From the NCBI GenBank assembly GCA_963664035.2, contig OY760867.2:2356001-2420000 (forward strand): DNA of 64,000 nt, written 5' to 3'. Position 1 is the stretch's first letter; every line of letters starts with the position of its first letter. This stretch comes from G958296245 sp963664035. Lineage in GTDB: Bacteria; Chloroflexota; Dehalococcoidia; Lucifugimonadales; G958296245. The translations under genes were made by a program, and so were the position numbers. Below are positions 33,403 through 42,553 of this stretch, piece by piece. The notes below the pieces were generated by a model that did no database searches, was not told the DNA's origin, and saw only the letters and a program-made list of their open reading frames with translations.

Positions 33403-35169
33403 CTATTCGGGGGTCTCGTAGCCTACGTCGAAGCCGCCCATGCTGGAGAGGAGGCGGCCCTGGGGCTCCAGGGCGGGCTCTCCGGCGCGGGTCCACGCCT
33501 CGATTTCGTCGCGGTGGCCGAGGCGGCGCAGGGCGCTCCAGGACGGCCCGTAGTCGGAGCGCAGGTTGGTGTCCCAGATGAAGAAGTTCTCCACGCCGGC
33601 GCCGTAGAGCATGGCGGCCTTCCGCCTGTACTGCTCGACGCCCATCCTGCGCGGCAGCAGGTTCAGGGCCAGCGCGCATCCGGTACCGCGCGTGAGGTTG
33701 ACGAAGTGGTCGGCGCCGCCGGCGTCGGGCCAGGACTCGTTCATGCTCTCGTAGAAGGCGTCGTAGTTGGGTTCGGAGGAGTAGGGGACGAGCGTATCGA
33801 CGAGGCCCTCCGCCAGCCACGCCTCCAGGTCCAGGCCGCGCTCCAGGTTCTCCCGCACGTCCTTCATGACGATGGCCGTCACGCCGATTCGCCGGTCGCT
33901 GCGTCGCTCCTGCGCGGCGTCGTCGAGGGCTGCGCGGAGCTCGCGCATGAACTGGGTCATGGCCCCGGCGCGGTAGGAGAGCCAGCGCGGGTCCGTCTCG
34001 TCGAGCGAGCGCGGGTCGAGGCCGTGCTCGGACTTGAAGCCCTCGACGAGCGGCGGCTCGTACTCGACGAATGGGGGCCTGCGGTTGTACATGAGGCATA
34101 CGCCGTCTATCGGGTACGAGGCCATCTCGCGCAGGATGGAGACGACGTAGCGGCGCGTCTCGGGGTACGAGTAGGCTATGCGGGGTGTGGGCTCGCCGGC
34201 GCGGTTGACGCCCCTGAGGTCGGGGTGGCGGCTGTAGAAGGAGTCGCCGAGGCTCAGGTAGTCCTGCGGCGGCGGGCTGCGGAAGTTGGAGACGCGGTAG
34301 CCGGCGTGGAACTCCAGGCCCATCTCGTGCGTGTGGTCGATGGCGACGCGGAAGGGGTCGATGCCCTGCTCGCGGAAGGCGCGCCAGCTCTCGCCGACGA
34401 ATCGCTCGCCGGGCCGGCTGAAGTCGCGGACGTGCTCGTAGGTGTGGAGCCTGCCTATCTTGGTGTAGTACTGGAGCATGTCGCCGCCGCCGGCCTCCCA
34501 GTAGAGGCGCGAGAAGTCGGAGTCCCTGAGCGGTTCGATGTCCCGGCGCAGCTCCTCCGGCGTCGTCGGCCTGTAGGCGAACAGGAGCGACCAGCCGTCG
34601 TTGTGCGCGAAGAGCCGGCGCGTGTCGGCGCGGCGGCGGTCGGCCTCCAGCGCCTCGGCCTCGCGCGGGGAGAGGGGAACCAGCTTGACGTAGGCGACCC
34701 TGGAGTTGGTGCATACGTAGGAGCCGGGGCCGTCGCCTGGGGCGACGCGGTTCTTCGCCTGGCCGAATACGATGTCCTGGCCGGTCAGGTCGGCGACCTT
34801 CCAGAAGAGCTCGTGGACTATCGCGCCGCGCTCCTCTTGGGGCGGCATGGAGAGCAGGCTGAACTGGTCGTCGCCGCTGAGCCTTGCCAGCACGGAGACG
34901 GGGACGTTGAGCAGGCCGTGCCGGACGTAGGCGCCTATCGATATGGCGTGGTAGCCGGATACGCCCAGGGGGCATGTGACCTCCGGGGCGGCGGTCTCCG
35001 GGCCTGCGGTGAGCATGGTGCCGGAGACGCCCTCGGCCTCGTACTCCATGAGCCGCCAGCGCCGGCGGCGCGGCTCCCGGGAGAGGGCGCCGTCCGGCTT
35101 GCAGCGGTCCATGTCCGATACGAAGATCGGCTCCCCCCCGAATCCGCGGTCCGCGAGCAGGTCAACCAT
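33403..35169 (-). CDS. glycosyl-hydrolase-like TIM-barrel protein of unknown substrate
   Basis: 588 residues, cytoplasmic (no signal peptide). The central part has the pattern of GHL/family-10-like alpha-amylase-superfamily barrels: FRVAIDHTHEMGLEFHAGYRV, ETRRYVVSILREMASYPIDGV, then CLMYNRRPPFVEYEP and later DTLVPYSSEPNYDAFYES. The first 200 residues are an unassigned domain. Candidate acids lie at EMGLEFHAG and VEYEPP but cannot be fixed as catalytic. The catabolic setting of the genome suggests carbohydrate or polyol use, which is inference. It is divergent from the AlbA_2 gene. Confidence 0.65.
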   Translation of the reverse strand: MVDLLADRGFGGEPIFVSDMDRCKPDGALSREPRRRRWRLMEYEAEGVSGTMLTAGPETAAPEVTCPLGVSGYHAISIGAYVRHGLLNVPVSVLARLSGDDQFSLLSMPPQEERGAIVHELFWKVADLTGQDIVFGQAKNRVAPGDGPGSYVCTNSRVAYVKLVPLSPREAEALEADRRRADTRRLFAHNDGWSLLFAYRPTTPEELRRDIEPLRDSDFSRLYWEAGGGDMLQYYTKIGRLHTYEHVRDFSRPGERFVGESWRAFREQGIDPFRVAIDHTHEMGLEFHAGYRVSNFRSPPPQDYLSLGDSFYSRHPDLRGVNRAGEPTPRIAYSYPETRRYVVSILREMASYPIDGVCLMYNRRPPFVEYEPPLVEGFKSEHGLDPRSLDETDPRWLSYRAGAMTQFMRELRAALDDAAQERRSDRRIGVTAIVMKDVRENLERGLDLEAWLAEGLVDTLVPYSSEPNYDAFYESMNESWPDAGGADHFVNLTRGTGCALALNLLPRRMGVEQYRRKAAMLYGAGVENFFIWDTNLRSDYGPSWSALRRLGHRDEIEAWTRAGEPALEPQGRLLSSMGGFDVGYETPE

Positions 35170-35455
35170 GAGTCAGCACCTCCAATGATCCGCAACGCCG
35201 CACATGATAGCGCAAGAAGGGGAGGCAAGGGTCGCCGTCGGCGTGCAAGGGCGCCGTGTGGGTCGCGGTGCTGGACGAGAGCGGCGTGCAGTACGACGGT
35301 CGTGCCAACGACTGGCTGTGCTATGATTTGTCTGGTGAGATGGCCGTCGCAACATCAGCCCAAGCGTCGCATTCTTAAATCTCGATGCCGTCATGCCCTA
35401 GCGGAACTGAATCTTGTAGCCACCGGTTGAAGGGACCCGGGGAGAGGGTAACCAA

Positions 35456-37423
35456 TTGTCAGCGATGAGTGGCGGTCTGCCCATCTCTCTCGATAACCTG
35501 GTCCATGCTAGGTCCGTAGAAGATAATCGTAGAGAGTTCAAAACGTCGTGGAATGATTCCACGAGGGACGCGGTGGTGCGGACCGTTTGCGCCTTTGCGA
35601 ATGACCTGCTGAACCTGAATGGCGGGTACGTGGTTATTGGAATCGACACCGACGAGACGGGACAGCCGATTCTTCCTCCGATAGGACTGGGCGACGCGGA
35701 CCTCGACAGGATTCAGAGGGAGGTAAGGGGACAGTGCAACAGGATAAGCCCGTCTTATCAGCCGCTGCTCTTCCCCGAGGTATACCAGGACAGGAGGGTG
35801 CTGGTCATATGGGCTCCGGGCGGAGACAACCGTCCGTACGAGGCCCCCTCGAGGAGCGGCGGCCGGAGCTACCACGTTCGGCACGGGTCGGAGACGGTCG
35901 AAGCTGTTGGCGCGTTGCGTTCGCAGCTATTCGATCAGGCCGCGAGGGTCCCTTTCGACGATCGGCGCAGTCTGTCCGCAAGCGTGGACAGGATATCCGA
36001 AAGGCTGGTAAGGGAGTTCTTGGCGGACGTCCGAAGCGGCATTGGCCGGGACATTGTTCTCGACAGGGATAGTGTCTATTCCAACATGCGCCTGGTCTCG
36101 CCGCTGAACGCTCATCAAGCTGCCAGGAACTTCGCTCTCCTCTTCTTCGTGGATGACCCGGACGAGATATTCCCCGGGGCCAGGATCGAGATTGCCCAAT
36201 TTGCCGATGACGCCGGAGGCAACCTCATCGAGGAAAGGACGATTAGAGGGCCGCTTCACTATCAGATCAGGCAGACGCTAACCTACCTGAATTCGCTTGG
36301 GGACATTCTCTTCGAAAAGACCCCTGGACGCGCGGAGATAGACAGGACGGTAACGTACCCATACGAAGCCATTAGGGAGGCGGTGGTGAACGCGGTGTAC
36401 CACCGGTCGTACGAGAACATGGAGCCGACGAAGATATACATGTATCCGGACCGTATGGAGATCATCAGCTATCCCGGTCCAGTCCATGGAATTGAACTGC
36501 ATCATCTCGCCAGTGAAGGCGCGGTCCCTCCCATTCCGGCTAGGAATCGGAAGATCGGGGAGTTCCTCAAAGAGCTCGGGCTGGCGGAGGCAAGAGGTAC
36601 GGGACTGCCCAGGATGCGCCGACGCATGAGCGAAAACGGCTCGCCTGAACCCTTGTTCGATTTCGACGACGGGCGTACTTACTTCAGGGTAGTCCTTCCG
36701 GCGCATCCGCGATACAGGACACTCCACGCGCTCAGGGAGAGCGCGCTGATGTGGGCCACGGGCGACAGGCGCAGGTCTCTGGACCACCTGTTGAGGGCCG
36801 CGCAGGACCAGCCGGGGTCGGGCGCTCTCGCCGGCCAGATAATCGAATATGCCGCGTCACTTGACGACATCGACCTTGCTAAAATGACTTTCCAGCGGTT
36901 CGAAACAGTGCCTGACAAGACGGAGGCGTCTCAGCCTTATCTGCGTTTCGCGGCTGCGATGCTGAGCATAGGGGAAGGAAGGGAAGCGAGGCAGGCCCTG
37001 AGCCGGGTGCCGCCCACGAGTCGGCACAGTGACCTGGTAGAGGCGGCGATCCTGAGTAAGCGCACTAAGGATTATACGGAAGCGCACCGTATCTTTGAGA
37101 GCATATATCCCCAGGTGAGCGACGACCCAAGAGCCGTTCAGGAGTTTGCCCAGACAAAACTAGCTCTCGCGCGAGCCGCACGTTCTCCAAATCCTACAAA
37201 GAAGAGGTTGAACGTTCAGGCAGCGGAGCTTCTGCGTAGAGCCATACAGTTGACGGACGATCCCGTCCGCAAAGCATGGTGTTGGTTCGATCTGGCCCGA
37301 ACCCTGACCTGGCTGCGTGAGCCAAGCGCGGACATAGAGAACGCGTATCTGCAAGCCATTTCACTGAAGCAAGACGAGCAAAGATTCAGAGACGCTTACA
37401 GACAATGGCGTAACCAAACGTAG
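35456..37423 (+). CDS. AlbA_2 / HATPase_c_4 / TPR-like regulator
   Basis: 655 residues. TTG 35456 or ATG 35465 follows GGGGAGAGGG. Residues 20-150 are an AlbA_2 domain (EDNRREFKTSWNDS, NGGYVVIGIDTDETG, RSYHVRHGSETVEA). Residues 290-420 have the HATPase_c_4 pattern typical of these regulators (YPYEAIREAVVNAVYHRSYE, PDRMEIISYPGPVHG, LAEARGTGLPRMRRRM). The last 230 residues are helical repeats of TPR type (EAHRIFESIYPQVSDDPRAV), an unusual addition in place of the common winged helix. Nucleic-acid binding is likely. It may be a regulator or defence gene. Convergent with uvrA, 6 bp apart. An extended -10 TGCTATGAT sits 129 bp upstream. Confidence 0.8.
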   Translation: MSAMSGGLPISLDNLVHARSVEDNRREFKTSWNDSTRDAVVRTVCAFANDLLNLNGGYVVIGIDTDETGQPILPPIGLGDADLDRIQREVRGQCNRISPSYQPLLFPEVYQDRRVLVIWAPGGDNRPYEAPSRSGGRSYHVRHGSETVEAVGALRSQLFDQAARVPFDDRRSLSASVDRISERLVREFLADVRSGIGRDIVLDRDSVYSNMRLVSPLNAHQAARNFALLFFVDDPDEIFPGARIEIAQFADDAGGNLIEERTIRGPLHYQIRQTLTYLNSLGDILFEKTPGRAEIDRTVTYPYEAIREAVVNAVYHRSYENMEPTKIYMYPDRMEIISYPGPVHGIELHHLASEGAVPPIPARNRKIGEFLKELGLAEARGTGLPRMRRRMSENGSPEPLFDFDDGRTYFRVVLPAHPRYRTLHALRESALMWATGDRRRSLDHLLRAAQDQPGSGALAGQIIEYAASLDDIDLAKMTFQRFETVPDKTEASQPYLRFAAAMLSIGEGREARQALSRVPPTSRHSDLVEAAILSKRTKDYTEAHRIFESIYPQVSDDPRAVQEFAQTKLALARAARSPNPTKKRLNVQAAELLRRAIQLTDDPVRKAWCWFDLARTLTWLREPSADIENAYLQAISLKQDEQRFRDAYRQWRNQT

Positions 37424-37429
37424 CCGCGG

Positions 37430-40327
37430 CTAGCCCGCAGCCGCCTCCGGGACCGCAGGCGCCCCCAGGTGCGCCTTCAGGAAGGCGCCGGTGTGTGAGG
37501 AGTCCATGGCGGCCACCTGCTCGGGGGCGCCCTCGGCGACGACGTAGCCGCCCTTGTCTCCCGCGCCCGGCCCAAGGTCCACCAGCCAGTCGGCGTTCTT
37601 CACCATGTCGAGGTGGTGCTCGATCAGGATGACCGTGTTGCCCGCGTCCACGAGCCGGTGGAGCACGCGTATCAGGTACGCGCAGTCCTCGAACGATAGC
37701 CCGGTGGTGGGCTCGTCCAGGATGTAGAGCGTCCTGCCGGTCACGCGCCGGGAGAGCTCGGTGGACAGCTTGACGCGCTGGGCCTCCCCGCCGCTGAGGT
37801 GGGTCGCCGGCTGGCCCAGGCGTATGTAGCCGAGGCCCACGTCCGCCATGGTCTGGAGCTTGTTCCTGATGCGAGGCTGGTTCGAGAAGTGGCCCAGCGC
37901 CTCCGTCACCGTCATGTCCAGGACCTCGGCGATGTTCTTGCCCTTGAAGGTGATCTCCAGGGCCTCCCGGTTGTAGCGTTTGCCCTTGCAGACCTCGCAG
38001 GGCACCGTCACGTCCGGCAGGAACTGCATCTCGATGCTGATGTACCCGTCGCCGCTGCACGCCTCGCAGCGGCCGCCCTTGACGTTGAAGGAGAACCGCC
38101 CCGGCTTGTAGCCCCGGATGCGCGCCTCCGGCATTGTGGCGAACAGCTCGCGTATCGGCGTGAACGTGCCGGTGTACGTCGCCGGGTTGCTGCGCGGCGT
38201 CCTGCCTATGGGGGACTGGTCGATGTTGACGACCTTGTCGACGTTCTGGACGCCTTCGACGTCGTCGCACTCGCCGGGCCTGTCCCTGGCCTTGAAGAGC
38301 CGCTGCGCCAGGCTCTTGTAGAGCACCTCGTTTATCAGCGTGCTCTTGCCGGATCCCGAAACGCCCGTCACGCAGACCAGCATCCCCATGGGAAGCTCGA
38401 CGTCGATGTCCTTCAGGTTGTTCTCCCTCGCGCCCTTCACTGTGAGGGAGGTCCCGTTGCCCGGCCGTCGGAACCCCGGCGTCTCGATGCTGCGGCGGCC
38501 TCCCAGGTACTGCCCGGTTATCGAGGCGCGGGACTCGATTATGCGCTCCACCGGGCCGGTGGCGACCACCTCGCCGCCGTGTTCGCCCGCGCCGGGCCCG
38601 AGGTCGACGATGTGGTCGGCGGCGCGCATGATCGCCTCGTCGTGCTCCACTATGATGACGGTGTTGCCGAGGTCGCGGAGGCGTTGCAGGGTTGCTATGA
38701 GCCGGGAGTCGTCCAGGGGGTGGAGCCCCACGGAGGGCTCGTCGCAGACGTATAGGACGCCCATGAGGCCGGAGCCTATCTGGGTGGCGAGCCGTATCCT
38801 CTGGGCCTCGCCGCCGCTGAGGGTGGAGGCGGTGCGCTCCATCGTCAGGTAGTCGAGCCCGATGTCCACCAGGAACTTGAGCCGCGAGTCGATCTCCTTG
38901 AGTATCTGGGACGCGATGGCAAGCTCTCTGTCGTTCAGGGGGCCCGCGGGGCCGCGCCCGTTGGTCGGCGCCTCCCCGGAGAGCGCGCGGGTCCACTCCA
39001 GCGCGCCGGCGATGGACTGCCTGGAGACCTCCATGATGTTTGCCCCGGCCACCGTCACGGCCAGGGCCTCGGGCTTGAGGCGCTGGCCTTCGCATACGGC
39101 GCAGGGGCGCGACGCCATGTACCGCTCGATGTCGGCGCGCATGTGGTCGGACTCGGTCTCGCGGTACCGTCGCTCGAGGTTGTTGACCGCCCCCTCGAAG
39201 GTCGTGTCCCACTCGTACGAGCGGCCCCGCCGCGTCCTGTGGCGCATCCTCACCGACCTGCCCCTGTTGCCGTACAGGACCAGGTCGAGGTGCTCCTCCT
39301 TCATCTCCTTCACCGGCGTCCGCATCGAGAACCCGTATGCGTCGGAGAGGGACTCCAGGAGGCTGATGAACCAGGGCGAATACTCGCCCGCCCGCACCCA
39401 GGGCTGCACCGCGCCCTGCGCCAGCGTGAGGTCCCTATTCGGGATGACCAGGCCCGGGTCGACCTCGAGGCGGTAGCCCAGCCCGGTGCAGGTGGGGCAT
39501 GCCCCGTGAGGGCTGTTGAAGCTGAAGGTGCGAGGCTCCAACTCACCCAGGCTGATGTTGCAGTGGACGCAGGCGAGATGCTCGGAGAAGAGCATCTCCT
39601 CGCCGCCGGCTATGTCGATGAGCACGACGCCCCCGGCCATCTTGAGGGCGCTCTCCACCGAGTCGGCGACGCGGCTCGCCTCGGCGCTGCCGCCAATGAC
39701 CAGCCGGTCCACCACTATCTCGATGCTGTGCCACCTCCGCTTGTCGAGGACGATGTTCTCGGAGAGGTCGCGCACGTCGCCGTTCACGCGGACGCGCACG
39801 TACCCCGCCTTCCTGGCGTCCTCGAACACCTCCTTGTGCTCGCCCTTGCGACGCCTGACCATGGGCGCGAGCACAAGGATCCGCGAGCGTTCCGGCAGCG
39901 CGAGCACCGAGTCCACGATCTGCTGCACCGTCTGGCGGCGGACGGGCCGCCCGCACTTGTGGCAGTGGGGCCGCCCGGCGCGCGCGTAGAGCAGCCTGAG
40001 GTAGTCGTACACCTCCGTTACGGTGCCCACCGTGGAGCGCGGGTTGCGCGAGACGCCCTTCTGGTCGATGGAGATGGCCGGCGACAGTCCGCCGATGTAG
40101 TCGACCTCGGGCTTGTCCATGCGGCCGAGGAACTGCCTGGCGTATGCGGACAGCGATTCGACGTACCGTCGCTGTCCCTCCGCGTATATGGTGTCCAGGG
40201 CGAGCGAGCTCTTCCCCGATCCCGACACGCCGGTCACGACGACCAGCTTGTTGCGCGGGATGGTGACGTCGATGTTCTTGAGATTGTGCTCGCGGGCGCC
40301 CTGAACTACTATGTCTTCAAGCGCCAA
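37430..40327 (-). CDS. uvrA: excinuclease ABC subunit A
   Basis: 965 residues, full length, from TTG 40327 behind GAGG. Two ABC ATPase halves: Walker A GVSGSGKSSLALDT at 33-46 and a second GVSGSGKSTLINEV past the middle, with LSGGEAQRIRLA and LSGGEAQRVKLS signatures. Zinc modules are CVHC...CPTC in the first half and CEAC...CEVC in the second. UvrA recognises damaged DNA with UvrB in nucleotide-excision repair. A TGCTAGAAT extended -10 lies at 40373-40378. Single gene, no uvrB or uvrC nearby. Confidence 0.97.
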   Translation of the reverse strand: MALEDIVVQGAREHNLKNIDVTIPRNKLVVVTGVSGSGKSSLALDTIYAEGQRRYVESLSAYARQFLGRMDKPEVDYIGGLSPAISIDQKGVSRNPRSTVGTVTEVYDYLRLLYARAGRPHCHKCGRPVRRQTVQQIVDSVLALPERSRILVLAPMVRRRKGEHKEVFEDARKAGYVRVRVNGDVRDLSENIVLDKRRWHSIEIVVDRLVIGGSAEASRVADSVESALKMAGGVVLIDIAGGEEMLFSEHLACVHCNISLGELEPRTFSFNSPHGACPTCTGLGYRLEVDPGLVIPNRDLTLAQGAVQPWVRAGEYSPWFISLLESLSDAYGFSMRTPVKEMKEEHLDLVLYGNRGRSVRMRHRTRRGRSYEWDTTFEGAVNNLERRYRETESDHMRADIERYMASRPCAVCEGQRLKPEALAVTVAGANIMEVSRQSIAGALEWTRALSGEAPTNGRGPAGPLNDRELAIASQILKEIDSRLKFLVDIGLDYLTMERTASTLSGGEAQRIRLATQIGSGLMGVLYVCDEPSVGLHPLDDSRLIATLQRLRDLGNTVIIVEHDEAIMRAADHIVDLGPGAGEHGGEVVATGPVERIIESRASITGQYLGGRRSIETPGFRRPGNGTSLTVKGARENNLKDIDVELPMGMLVCVTGVSGSGKSTLINEVLYKSLAQRLFKARDRPGECDDVEGVQNVDKVVNIDQSPIGRTPRSNPATYTGTFTPIRELFATMPEARIRGYKPGRFSFNVKGGRCEACSGDGYISIEMQFLPDVTVPCEVCKGKRYNREALEITFKGKNIAEVLDMTVTEALGHFSNQPRIRNKLQTMADVGLGYIRLGQPATHLSGGEAQRVKLSTELSRRVTGRTLYILDEPTTGLSFEDCAYLIRVLHRLVDAGNTVILIEHHLDMVKNADWLVDLGPGAGDKGGYVVAEGAPEQVAAMDSSHTGAFLKAHLGAPAVPEAAAG

Positions 40328-40452
40328 GATCGGGCCTCTGCCGTAGGTTGCGGTCTGAGTGAGACCGGCCCCATTCTAGCACCGCCCAGCGCCGCGCGGG
40401 GAAGGTATGGGGGAGAGCTATTGCCTCTTCCCCCGTCGGCCGCGCCCGCGAC

Positions 40453-41940
40453 TGTCGTTGTCCAGTGAGAATGTCAGTGTGACTGTTCAATGATTATGTC
40501 AGTATACGCCTCCTCCAGGGATGGTCGGGGGCTGGCCTCCTTGGGTTGCCAGCCCTGGTCTTGGTTGCGGGGCGGGGTTCGACGCCCTGTAGGCCCTTCG
40601 CTCCGTTCCGTCGCTCAGCGCCTACAGGACGTGTGTGCGCGCCGTTAGAGCCGCTGGCTGGCACGTCAGCATGCGAAAGGCCGTTGGAGCGCCTGCCGCC
40701 GCGCGCCCTGAGGGTCACGGGTTCCGGGGGTGCTGGCTCCGCTGCCAGGGTCCTGCCCTGGTAGGCGACCACGATGCTACCGTCGAGCCGTTCTTGGACC
40801 TCGACTTCGGCGCGAGCGTAGCTGGCCCTGTGGCCGTCAGGCATAATCTGCATGGTGGAGCCGTTGAAGAGCACGGTGTTGTCGTTTGCCACGGTGCGGA
40901 CATACTTGAAGCAGAGCACGGCATCGAGACGGTCGCCGGGTGGCGGGCGGCGATATGCCGAACCCGGCTGTCTGGCGGGCACACCGAACCGAGAGTTGAA
41001 GCGTGGCAGGAACTCGCAGAGCACCTGGTTGGCCTGCTCTATCGTTGAGGCTCCAGCGAGACGCATCTCAGAGACCAGCCGGTCTTGGAAGGTGCCCCAT
41101 ATCCGCTCTATTCGCCCCTTCGCCTGTGGTGTGTGGGCCAACACCAGACCGATGTCCAACTCGCTGAGGGCCCTGCCGAACTGCGTGGGGTCGCGCCTGC
41201 CACGGAGCTGCTCGGCGAGGCTCTCGGGCTCCTTGGGGGAGCGCTGGAAGATGCTATGCCTGTCGCTGTACAGGGCCAGGGGCACGCCGTGACGCTCGAT
41301 GACCTCCCTGAGCATCAGCAGGTAGCCCTGGGCGTCCTCCTGCTGCCTGAACAGGGCGGATGGCACCGTACCCGTGGCATCGTCCACCGCGCCCACCAAC
41401 GTCAGGTAGGGGCCTCGCCCCTGCAGCCAGTCGTGACGGCTGCCGTCGATCTGCAGCAGCATCCCCGCCTGCGGGTAGCGCTCACGCCGGCTGTAGCGCT
41501 TGGAGGCTCGCCGAGGCCGAGGACTCCGCATCCCAGACGCCAGCAGTATCCTCCTGACCGTCGAGCGTGACAGTTCGATCCCCTCTCGCTCCGAGAGCAT
41601 CTCGGTCAGATGAGTGTGGTTGAGACCCTCGTAGGCACCTTCGGCCAACTCCCTGACCCTCTGCTGCGTATCCGTGTCCGTGGTCGTCGACGGCTTCCTG
41701 CCCCTGTTGCCGTGAGCTATGGCAGCTGCTCCCTCCTCCCTGTACGCTGCCAGCAGTCGCCACGCATGGCGCTCGCTCACACCCATCAGTCCCGCCGCAA
41801 CACCCACAGTCACCTCTCCTGTGTTCACTCCGTTCAGCACCCGTATCCTCGATTGCTCTTGCGTCGTCAACGTCAGTCCTTCCATAGACTGACATTTTCA
41901 CTGAACAGTCAGACCCTGACATAATCATTGAACATCTACA
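40453..41940 (-). mobile_element. ISNCY-type insertion sequence
   Basis: 1488 bp, flanked by perfect 16-bp direct repeats CGGCCGCGCCCGCGAC at 40437-40452 and 41941-41956. Ends are imperfect 25-bp inverted repeats ending in ATGTCAG. Each end carries two tandem copies of a unit like TGTTCAATGATTATGTCAG with a 6- to 8-bp spacer. It has one transposase gene. It lies between uvrA and the nicotinamidase-like gene and does not break a visible gene. Confidence 0.9.
40494..41885 (-). CDS. ISNCY-family transposase (integrase-core)
   Basis: 463 residues. The N-terminal helix-turn-helix (TVGVAAGLMGVSERHAWRLL) is followed by a second DNA-binding region, LSRSTVRRILLASGMRSPRP. The rve-type catalytic core has LLQIDGSRHDWLQGRG, PLALYSDRHSIFQ, and AHTPQAKGRIERIWGTFQDR, giving D, D and E. 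The C-terminus is basic and proline rich. It is full length and likely active. Confidence 0.92.
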   Translation of the reverse strand: MEGLTLTTQEQSRIRVLNGVNTGEVTVGVAAGLMGVSERHAWRLLAAYREEGAAAIAHGNRGRKPSTTTDTDTQQRVRELAEGAYEGLNHTHLTEMLSEREGIELSRSTVRRILLASGMRSPRPRRASKRYSRRERYPQAGMLLQIDGSRHDWLQGRGPYLTLVGAVDDATGTVPSALFRQQEDAQGYLLMLREVIERHGVPLALYSDRHSIFQRSPKEPESLAEQLRGRRDPTQFGRALSELDIGLVLAHTPQAKGRIERIWGTFQDRLVSEMRLAGASTIEQANQVLCEFLPRFNSRFGVPARQPGSAYRRPPPGDRLDAVLCFKYVRTVANDNTVLFNGSTMQIMPDGHRASYARAEVEVQERLDGSIVVAYQGRTLAAEPAPPEPVTLRARGGRRSNGLSHADVPASGSNGAHTRPVGAERRNGAKGLQGVEPRPATKTRAGNPRRPAPDHPWRRRILT

Positions 41941-42028
41941 CGGCCGCGCCCGCGACTTGCCGTCGCCGTGGGCCAAGGGTACCATACCCACCGAGGGGCA
42001 ACCCGCAGCCTGCCGGAGGTGAGGAACG

Positions 42029-42544
42029 ATGGCCAACGCGCTCTTGGTGACCGACATGGTCGTCGGATTCTTGGAAGACGGCCACAATCTCTACTGCGGC
42101 GACGAGGCGCGCGGCATAATACCCAACGTCCAGGCCCTGATAGCGCGGGAGCGCGCCGCCGGCTCGGCCGTCTTCTTCATATGCGACAACCACGACCCAG
42201 ACGACCTCGAGTTCCGGATGTTCCCCGTCCACTGCGTCAGGGGGACCGAGGAGCCGAACGTGATCGCGGAGCTGGACGTGAGGGAAGGGGAGTACGTGCC
42301 CAAGAAGCGGTACAGCGGCTTCTTCGGGACCGACCTCGAGGCGAGGCTCGCGGCGCTGAAGCCGGAGAAGGTGATCGTATGCGGAGTGTGCACCGACATC
42401 TGCGTGCTCCACACCACCGCCGACGCGCGCAACAGGGACTACCCGGTGGAGGTCCCGGTTGACTGCGTGGCCTCATTCGACCCCGAGGCGCACCGGAACG
42501 CCCTGGGGCACATAGAAAAGATCCTCGGCGCGCGGCTCGTGTAG
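42029..42544 (+). CDS. isochorismatase-family cysteine hydrolase, nicotinamidase-like
   Basis: 171 residues behind a strong GGAGGTGAGG site. Catalytic triad of the family: Asp8 in LLVTDMVVGF, Lys in VPKKRYSGFFGTDL, Cys in VCGVCTDICVLHTTADA. The metal-binding region is ICDNHDPDDLEF. The next gene, 9 bp on, is a nicotinate phosphoribosyltransferase. This context points to nicotinamide deamidation to nicotinate (PncA role), although the DNHDPDDLEF metal motif is a variant of the classic one. Confidence 0.88.
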   Translation: MANALLVTDMVVGFLEDGHNLYCGDEARGIIPNVQALIARERAAGSAVFFICDNHDPDDLEFRMFPVHCVRGTEEPNVIAELDVREGEYVPKKRYSGFFGTDLEARLAALKPEKVIVCGVCTDICVLHTTADARNRDYPVEVPVDCVASFDPEAHRNALGHIEKILGARLV

Positions 42545-42553
42545 ACTAGCGTC

